7,550 nt of DNA from Burkholderiales bacterium (lineage in GTDB: Bacteria > Pseudomonadota > Gammaproteobacteria > Burkholderiales > JACMKV01). How positions within the stretch are numbered: the stretch's first letter is position 1; each line of letters begins with the position of its first letter. Both the position numbers and the translations under genes were made by a program. Shown here piece after piece: positions 1-3,459 of the stretch. The notes beneath the pieces are model-generated. The model was not told the DNA's origin. It made no database searches and worked only from the letters and a program-made list of their open reading frames with translations. The stretch is from NCBI GenBank assembly GCA_014379915.1, contig JACMKV010000285.1:1-7550 (forward strand), in the 5' to 3' direction.

Positions 1-371
1 AACGTGAACAGCGAGATATAGCTGAAGAAGCGCTGATAGCCTGGGTCGTCGTGCATGTAGCCGATGGTGTAGATGTGCACCATCAGCGACACGAAGGTCA
101 CGACGACCATCATGGTCGCCGACAGCCGATCGATCAGAAAGCCGATCTCGAAGACCGTCCCGCCCGAGGTCAACCAGGTGTAGACCGCGCCATTGAAAAA
201 GTTACCCCGCGCGACATCGCGAAACACGACGAACGACATCGCGAACGACGCAATCATCAGCGCGATCACAATCCGATGCGTTGTTGCCCGGCCGAGCAAC
301 TTGCCGAAAAATCCGGCAAGGATGGCGCCGGCGAGCGGGGCCAATGGAATGAGGAGGTAAAGTGTACGCAT
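1..371 (-). CDS. nuoL: NADH-quinone oxidoreductase subunit L, N-terminal part (cut by window edge)
   Basis: NuoL is the distal antiporter-like, proton-pumping subunit of the complex I membrane arm. Only the first 123 codons are present; the gene continues past the left edge. My translation starts MRTLYLLIPLAPLAGAILAG and runs through two hydrophobic segments (about residues 3-24 and 34-50). It then reaches the family-typical stretch FEIGFLIDRLSATMMVVVTF (residues 74-93), followed by SLMVHIYTIGYM and the FFSYISLF segment, which is characteristic of the NuoL N-terminus. The ATG at 369-371 is chosen because the protein begins where NuoL proteins usually do and because a purine-rich AGGGGG lies six bases upstream. 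It follows nuoK after an unusually long, repeat-filled 258-base gap. Family assignment is secure; nothing can be said about the C-terminal amphipathic arm. Confidence 0.95.
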   Translation of the reverse strand, partial: MRTLYLLIPLAPLAGAILAGFFGKLLGRATTHRIVIALMIASFAMSFVVFRDVARGNFFNGAVYTWLTSGGTVFEIGFLIDRLSATMMVVVTFVSLMVHIYTIGYMHDDPGYQRFFSYISLFT

Positions 372-377
372 CAAATT

Positions 378-383
378 CCCCCT
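378..383 (-). promoter_or_regulatory. Shine-Dalgarno site of nuoL
   Basis: AGGGGG on the minus strand, six bases before the nuoL ATG, supports the chosen start. It sits at the very edge of the repeat cluster: the REP-like core begins only seven bases further upstream (390-405). The ribosome site may therefore partly derive from, or be influenced by, folding of the repeat. Confidence 0.6.
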
Positions 384-389
384 GCCCCT

Positions 390-405
390 CCTTCGACAAG
401 CTCAG
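390..405 (+). repeat. REP-like element, copy 1 (K/L gap)
   Basis: CCTTCGACAAGCTCAG on the plus strand is the same core as the element at 1031-1057 (there in the opposite orientation) and, less exactly, the one at 1085-1129. Such GAGCTTGTCGAAGG-cored intergenic repeats are dispersed in many proteobacterial genomes. This copy lies between nuoK and nuoL and leads straight into the hairpin at 406-437. A degenerate relative (CCCTTCGATAAAGT) may sit at 498-511. Confidence 0.65.
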
Positions 406-443
406 AGCCTGTCCCCGACTCGAACGGGGAACAGGCTTTTTTT
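406..443 (+). terminator. Intrinsic-terminator-like hairpin, antisense to nuo
   Basis: AGCCTGT (406-412) pairs with ACAGGCT (431-437), and CCCCG (413-417) pairs with CGGGG (425-429). One A is bulged (430) and the loop is 7 bases. Seven T follow (437-443). This has the form of a rho-independent terminator on the plus strand, but every gene here is on the minus strand. Read on the minus strand the hairpin is preceded by A and has no T-tract after it, so it should not terminate the operon. It could stop antisense transcripts coming from nuoL, act as an mRNA-stabilising or pausing hairpin between nuoK and nuoL, or simply be part of a repeat element. Confidence 0.5.
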
Positions 444-539
444 CTAAAGGGGGTCCCAAGCTTCCGTCGGCCGAGATCACAGGTTATTCGCACGCTTCCC
501 TTCGATAAAGTGAAAAACACCCAGCGCGCAGATACTTTC

Positions 540-582
540 CCTCCTTTGAAAAAGGGGGCGACGCGCAGCGACGGGGGGATTT
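540..582 (-). repeat. CCCCC/AAAGG-type palindromic repeat (K/L gap)
   Basis: On the minus strand the element opens with AAATCCCCCC (573-582) and continues to CCCCCTTTTTCAAAGG, closing at 540. The inner part forms an 8-base-pair stem (540-547 with 551-558, one G-T pair) around a 3-base loop. I recognise this style of C-run/TTTTTCAAAGG repeat as a dispersed intergenic repeat in several bacterial groups. The reverse motif AAAGGGGGTCCC at 446-457 may be the remains of a second, inverted half. No protein signature is associated with it. This sequence and copies 1-3 of the REP-like element occupy most of the gene-free stretch between nuoK and nuoL. Confidence 0.5.
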
Positions 583-629
583 GCTTTGCGATCACCCCTT
601 CCTCTCCCTTGCTCCTCATTCTTTTCTCA

Positions 630-941
630 TCATCCCTTCAAACTTCCCAAATCGTCGACATGTATCGTCTGCAAATTGCGGAACAGTACGACCAGAATCG
701 CCAGACCGATCGCCGATTCGGCTGCTGCGACCGTCAAAATGAAGAAAACAAATACCTGCCCGGCGGTGTCATTCAAATAATGCGAGAACGCGATGAAATT
801 GGTATTCACGGCAAGCAGCATCAATTCGATCGCCATCAGCAAAACGATCACGTTTTTGCGATTCAGAAAAATGCCGATGATGCTGATCGCGAACAGGATC
901 GCGCCCAGAATCAGATAATGTGATAACGAAAGCGAAAGCAA
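630..941 (-). CDS. nuoK: NADH-quinone oxidoreductase subunit K
   Basis: NuoK is a small three-helix subunit of the complex I membrane arm that carries part of the proton path. The 103-residue product has three hydrophobic helices (about 10-27, 32-52 and 62-87). It keeps the two membrane glutamates of the family: Glu39 in LLMAIELMLLAVN and Glu75 in VAAAESAIGLA, equivalent to E. coli Glu36 and Glu72. The C-terminus DDLGSLKG is typical of betaproteobacteria. The start is TTG, not ATG: no ATG is available at the right place, the reading begins like other NuoK proteins, and AAGGA lies seven bases upstream. The N-terminus carries Leu-Ser repeated twice beyond the first Met (LSLSLSHYL), about two residues more than usual, encoded by a tandem CTTTCG. 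It is flanked on both sides by repeat-filled gaps. Confidence 0.96.
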   Translation of the reverse strand: MLSLSLSHYLILGAILFAISIIGIFLNRKNVIVLLMAIELMLLAVNTNFIAFSHYLNDTAGQVFVFFILTVAAAESAIGLAILVVLFRNLQTIHVDDLGSLKG

Positions 942-948
942 AGCTGTT

Positions 949-953
949 TCCTT
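949..953 (-). promoter_or_regulatory. Shine-Dalgarno site fixing the TTG start of nuoK
   Basis: AAGGA on the minus strand with seven bases to the TTG codon at 939-941. Among the three genes that follow the repeat gaps, this is the best-spaced canonical site. It is the main reason to accept the TTG start. Confidence 0.65.
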
Positions 954-1010
954 GTTGATGGTCCGATGCAGGTCAGGGAGCTGCCGGCATCATCGCTACC
1001 ACCCGAATTA

Positions 1011-1021
1011 GGAACCCCCTT
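1011..1021 (-). repeat. AAGGGGGTTCC module (J/K gap)
   Basis: On the minus strand AAGGGGGTTCC follows the REP-like core at 1031-1057 by a short spacer that includes the palindrome TTGATCAA (1020-1027). In the K/L gap a near-identical AAAGGGGGTCCC (446-457) follows the same core, but in the opposite orientation and after a longer, hairpin-forming spacer. The two gaps therefore appear to share a composite repeat. Confidence 0.4.
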
Positions 1022-1030
1022 GATCAAGTG

Positions 1031-1057
1031 CCGTTCGCCCTGAGCTTGTCGAAGGGC
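1031..1057 (-). repeat. REP-like element, copy 2 (J/K gap)
   Basis: The plus strand reads CCGTTCGCCC then TGAGCTTGTCGAAGGGC. GCCCT (1037-1041) can pair with AGGGC (1053-1057) to form a short hairpin. Reverse-complemented, the core matches the elements at 390-405 and 1085-1129. With the latter it makes an inverted pair: CCGTTCG at 1031-1037 is mirrored by CGAACGG at 1118-1124. This head-to-head layout resembles the paired REP units (BIMEs) of other proteobacteria. Confidence 0.7.
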
Positions 1058-1084
1058 AATCGCACGACTCATTAATTGAGTGAG

Positions 1085-1129
1085 GTCCTCCATTCATGGT
1101 TTCGGACAAGCTCACCACGAACGGAGGAC
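1085..1129 (+). repeat. REP-like element, copy 3, with long hairpin (J/K gap)
   Basis: GTCCTCC (1085-1091) is mirrored by GGAGGAC (1123-1129). Inside it TTC pairs with GAA and TGGT with ACCA. The result is an imperfect stem of about 14 pairs with two mismatches and a loop of roughly 13 bases, beginning about 15 bases past the nuoJ stop. The loop holds TTCGGACAAGCTC, the repeat core with one extra G compared with the other two copies. It is placed where REP hairpins often protect an upstream message from 3' exonucleases, but there is no T-tract, so it is not a simple terminator. Confidence 0.65.
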
Positions 1130-1144
1130 TTAATCAGAGCCGAG

Positions 1145-1762
1145 CTAAGCCCTTTCTTCGGCCCGCTTCTCCGAACGCATATCGACCATGCGAACGCGAT
1201 CCTCGCGCCGCACCGCGACCTGCTCGCCGGGATTCTGATAAAGCGTATTCTTCCGGCTGCGCAGCGTCAGCGCGATGGCGGCAATGATCGCGACCAGCAA
1301 TATGACGGCGGCGATCTCGAACGCGTAAACGTACTGCGTATAGAGGAGCCGGCCGAGTTCCTTGATACTGCTGTAGCCGGCGGCGTGCCCGGCAGGCTGC
1401 GGCATTTCGCCGACGCTGAAATAATCGCCGCCGAGAACCACGATCATCTCGGCAACCAGCAAAGCCCCGACGATACCGCCGAGCGGCAGATAATCCCAGA
1501 AGCCTTCGCGCAGCCGCGCCAGATTGACGTCCAGCATCATCACGACGAACAGGAACAGCACCATGACCGCGCCTACATAAACCAGCACCAGAGTGATGGC
1601 GAGAAACTCGGCCTGCAGCAGCAGCCAGATGCCGGCCGCGGCGACAAATGACAGCACGAGAAATAGCGCGGCGTGCACCGGATTGCGCGCTGTAATCACG
1701 CGCAATGCCGCGTAGATCAGAATCAGCGCGAGCGCATAAAACACGAATGTTTGAAAGCTCAT
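1145..1762 (-). CDS. nuoJ: NADH-quinone oxidoreductase subunit J
   Basis: NuoJ is a membrane-arm subunit next to NuoH, NuoK and NuoA. Its third helix changes conformation during turnover, linking quinone chemistry to pumping. The 205-residue product has the usual five hydrophobic helices: about 5-22, 28-49, 52-77, 91-111 and 144-167. It carries the family blocks ARNPVHAALFLVLSF (25-39) and LVLVYVGAVMVLFLFVVMML (58-77). The charged C-terminal tail after residue 168 is usual for the betaproteobacterial form. The ATG at 1762 matches the usual NuoJ N-terminus (MSFQTFVFYA). There is no recognisable Shine-Dalgarno: four copies of a heptamer lie immediately upstream and read as GTTCACC on this strand. 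A frame coming from the nuoI side ends in TAA overlapping this ATG by one base, so re-initiation may supply its translation. The stop is TAG at 1145-1147. Confidence 0.96.
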   Translation of the reverse strand: MSFQTFVFYALALILIYAALRVITARNPVHAALFLVLSFVAAAGIWLLLQAEFLAITLVLVYVGAVMVLFLFVVMMLDVNLARLREGFWDYLPLGGIVGALLVAEMIVVLGGDYFSVGEMPQPAGHAAGYSSIKELGRLLYTQYVYAFEIAAVILLVAIIAAIALTLRSRKNTLYQNPGEQVAVRREDRVRMVDMRSEKRAEERA

Positions 1763-1905
1763 TATTGGGTGAACGGTGAACGGTGAACGGTGAACGGTTG
1801 AAGCGATATCTGCGCTATCGGCAGAGGGGCGCGTGATGCGAGGTAAGAGTCATTCTCAACGCGTCCACGTTCCGCGATCCTTTGCATTTTCTGTTCGCTG
1901 TTCAT
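1762..1905 (-). other. Open frame bridging nuoI to nuoJ, probably not a true protein
   Basis: An ATG ten bases after the nuoI stop opens a 47-codon frame that ends in TAA overlapping the nuoJ ATG by one base (TAATG). The peptide begins MNSEQKMQRIAERGRVENDS and ends in residues translated from the heptamer array. It has no recognisable domain. The frame is also open further upstream, inside nuoI, to an ATG at 1974. Its placement mirrors that of the frame at 371-619, so a role in carrying ribosomes to a start that lacks its own Shine-Dalgarno is conceivable. Chance is the alternative for so short a frame. Confidence 0.2.
1768..1802 (+). repeat. Heptamer tandem array, four perfect GGTGAAC plus one degenerate copy
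   Basis: GGTGAAC occurs four times head to tail (1768-1795), followed by a changed fifth unit, GGTTGAA. The array ends five bases before the nuoJ start codon and occupies the place where a Shine-Dalgarno would be expected. On the coding (minus) strand it reads GTTCACC repeats, which are not purine-rich. A run of this length can change copy number by replication slippage. Confidence 0.8.
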
Positions 1906-1911
1906 TGTTCG
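1891..1911 (+). repeat. Degenerate heptamer array (YTGTTCR three times) next to nuoI stop
   Basis: CTGTTCG, CTGTTCA and TTGTTCG follow each other with a 7-base period. On the minus strand they contain the GAAC core of the array at 1768-1802, so the two arrays are inverted relative to each other and could pair imperfectly in the transcript. The block begins only a few bases after the nuoI stop. The stretch between the arrays (1803-1890) shows nothing I recognise. Confidence 0.55.
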
Positions 1912-1915
1912 CTCA

Positions 1916-2404
1916 TCATCGAAATGCCGCATCGGCCTGGCGCGCACGCGCGATCTCGGCTTCGTATTTGTCACCGACCGCGAGCAGCATCGGTTTTGTG
2001 TAATACAGATCGCCGCGCTTCTCGCCGTGATATTCGAAGATGCCGGTTTCGACGATCGAATCGACCGGGCACGATTCCTCGCAGTAGCCGCAATACATGC
2101 ACTTGGTCAGATCGATGTCGTAGCGCGTCGTGCGCCGCGTGCCGTCGCCGCGCTGTTCGGATTCGATAGTGATGCATAAGGTCGGACAAATCGCTTCGCA
2201 CAGCTTGCACGCGATGCAACGCTCCTCGCCATTCGGATAGCGGCGCAATGCGTGCAGTCCGCGGAAGCGCGGGCTGCGCGGCGTTTTTTCCTCCGGATAT
2301 TGCACCGTGATCTTGCGTTGAAAAAAATGCCGGCCAGTCAGCATCATGCCCTTGACCAGCTCGTACAGTAAAAAAGTTTTGAAGAAATCGCGTATGCGTC
2401 TCAT
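1916..2404 (-). CDS. nuoI: NADH-quinone oxidoreductase subunit I (8Fe ferredoxin-like)
   Basis: NuoI carries the two [4Fe-4S] clusters N6a and N6b, which pass electrons from the NuoG side towards N2 and quinone. The 162-residue product is the standard length. It has an N-terminal amphipathic/membrane-associating stretch (about 5-25), then two cluster motifs: CIACKLCEAICP (Cys63, 66, 69, 73) and CMYCGYCEESCP (Cys102, 105, 108, 112). RRTTRYDIDLTKC and EYHGEKRGDLYYTK are family signatures. An extra Cys77 follows the first motif. The start at 2404 (MRRIRDFF) is preferred over an upstream ATG at 2656, because the extra 84 residues would only be nuoH read in another frame. It follows nuoH after two bases (TGATCATG) with only a weak ribosome site, so coupling is likely. 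Its TGA lies in GATGATGAG, the same 9-mer found at the nuoK stop. Confidence 0.97.
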   Translation of the reverse strand: MRRIRDFFKTFLLYELVKGMMLTGRHFFQRKITVQYPEEKTPRSPRFRGLHALRRYPNGEERCIACKLCEAICPTLCITIESEQRGDGTRRTTRYDIDLTKCMYCGYCEESCPVDSIVETGIFEYHGEKRGDLYYTKPMLLAVGDKYEAEIARARQADAAFR

Positions 2405-2406
2405 GA

Positions 2407-3432
2407 TCACCACGCCCACCAGCCGGCGAGCTTCAGCGCGCCGATCAAAACAATCCAGATCAAGGTGATCGGGATGAAAACTTTCCAGCCGAGCCGCATG
2501 ATCTGGTCGTAGCGGTAACGCGGAAACGTCGCGCGAAACCACAGGAACAGGAACAACACGAAGGCGATCTTGCCGAGCAGCCAGAAGATCGGCGGAATGA
2601 ACGTCAACGGCGTGTCGACCAGCGGCAGCCAGCCGCCCAGGAACATGATCGAGCACAGCGCCGAAATCAGAATCATGTTCGCGTACTCGGCGAGAAAGAA
2701 CACGCCGAATGCGATGCCCGAATACTCGACGTGGAAGCCGGCGACGATTTCCGTTTCGCCTTCGGCAACGTCGAACGGCGCGCGATTGGTTTCGGCGACG
2801 CCCGAAATCAGATAGACGAGGAACAGCGGGAACAGCGGCAGCCAGTACCAGCTCCAGAAGCCGCCGCCGCGCTGGCCGTTGACGATGTCGACCAGGTTCA
2901 AGCTTTGCGCCGCCATCAGCACGCCGACCAGCGCGAAGCCCATGGCGATTTCATACGACACGATTTGCGCGGCCGAGCGCATGCTGCCGAGAAACGCATA
3001 CTTCGAATTCGATGCCCAGCCGGCAATGATGACGCCATAGACACCCATCGACGTGATCGCGAGGATGTACAGCAGGCCGGCGTCGACATTGGCGAGCACG
3101 AGTTCCGGCGAAAACGGCACCACCGCCCACGCCGCCATCGCCGGCATGATGGTCATCACCGGCGCCAGCACGAACAGAAATTTGTTCGCGCCCGACGGCA
3201 CGATGACTTCCTTCATCAACAGCTTGAGCACGTCGGCGAACGGCTGCAGCAAGCCGCGGAAGCCGACCCGATTCGGACCGATGCGAACCTGCATGTAGCC
3301 GATGACCTTGCGCTCGGCCAAGGTCAGGTAGGCGACCGACAAAACCAGCGGCAGCACGATGGCAACGATTTTGGCCAAGGTCCACACGACCGGCCAGGCA
3401 GGCCCCAGCAACTGTTCGACGGAATCCATCAT
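2407..3432 (-). CDS. nuoH: NADH-quinone oxidoreductase subunit H
   Basis: NuoH is the polytopic membrane subunit that anchors the peripheral arm and, with NuoB and NuoD, forms the quinone-binding cavity and the entry to the proton path. The 341-residue product has about eight hydrophobic helices. It keeps the conserved cytoplasmic loops: AERKVIGYMQ (39-48), RIGPNRVGFRG (50-60), SYEIAMGFAL (159-168) and the acidic loop AETNRAPFDVAEGETEIV (213-230). The start could be either of two consecutive ATG codons (3432 or 3429); the first overlaps the nuoG stop as ATGA. No good Shine-Dalgarno precedes it. Instead an 11-base unit rich in GATGAT is repeated three times across the junction. Translation is probably coupled to nuoG. 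Confidence 0.97.
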   Translation of the reverse strand: MMDSVEQLLGPAWPVVWTLAKIVAIVLPLVLSVAYLTLAERKVIGYMQVRIGPNRVGFRGLLQPFADVLKLLMKEVIVPSGANKFLFVLAPVMTIMPAMAAWAVVPFSPELVLANVDAGLLYILAITSMGVYGVIIAGWASNSKYAFLGSMRSAAQIVSYEIAMGFALVGVLMAAQSLNLVDIVNGQRGGGFWSWYWLPLFPLFLVYLISGVAETNRAPFDVAEGETEIVAGFHVEYSGIAFGVFFLAEYANMILISALCSIMFLGGWLPLVDTPLTFIPPIFWLLGKIAFVLFLFLWFRATFPRYRYDQIMRLGWKVFIPITLIWIVLIGALKLAGWWAW

Positions 3433-3459
3433 CGCTGTATCATCGCTGCATCATCGCCG
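3427..3459 (+). repeat. 11-base unit repeated three times across the nuoG/nuoH junction
   Basis: CATCATCGCTG (3427-3437), TATCATCGCTG (3438-3448) and CATCATCGCCG (3449-3459) are adjacent copies, each differing from the first by at most one base. They encode the last residues of NuoG (GDDAAMIQR) and contain its stop and the nuoH start. The period is not a multiple of three, so a gain or loss of one unit would move the nuoG stop frame relative to nuoH. Confidence 0.75.

Larger units (their letters stand above)
371..619 (-). other. Open frame bridging nuoK to nuoL, probably not a true protein
   Basis: An 82-codon frame starts with ATG ten bases after the nuoK stop. It stays open through all the repeats and ends in TGA, sharing one base with the nuoL ATG (TGATG). 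The peptide is plainly translated repeat (for example PPSLRVAPFFKGG and SELVEGG), with no domain or membrane segment, so a functional protein is unlikely. The geometry would nevertheless let ribosomes leaving nuoK travel across the gap and re-initiate at nuoL. The I/J gap holds a frame with the same layout at 1762-1905. An accidental open frame is the main alternative. Confidence 0.2.

Noticed and set aside
406..443. Terminator of the nuo operon after nuoK
   Set aside because: On the nuo strand the hairpin has no T-tract after it, and nuoL follows directly, so the operon must read through.
482..530. Internal promoter in the K/L gap (TTTATC and AATAAC on the minus strand)
   Set aside because: The boxes are poor matches and the 15-base spacing is short; not distinguishable from chance.
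51..923. 290-codon plus-strand open frame
   Set aside because: It runs antisense through nuoL, the repeat-filled gap and nuoK. The residues are charged shadow sequence and there is no family resemblance.
911..1093. 60-codon minus-strand frame in the J/K gap
   Set aside because: It is translated REP sequence (ALRQAQGERH-like peptide) and overruns the nuoK start in another frame. Unlike the two bridging frames it does not end on a start codon.
1768..1802. Heptamers as a CRISPR array or replication iterons
   Set aside because: The units are 7 bases with no spacers, and there is no replication gene, AT-rich tract or cas gene nearby; this is a simple tandem repeat.
2405..2656. N-terminal extension of NuoI from an upstream ATG
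   Set aside because: The extra 84 residues are nuoH read out of frame. NuoI of 162 residues starting at 2404 matches the family length.
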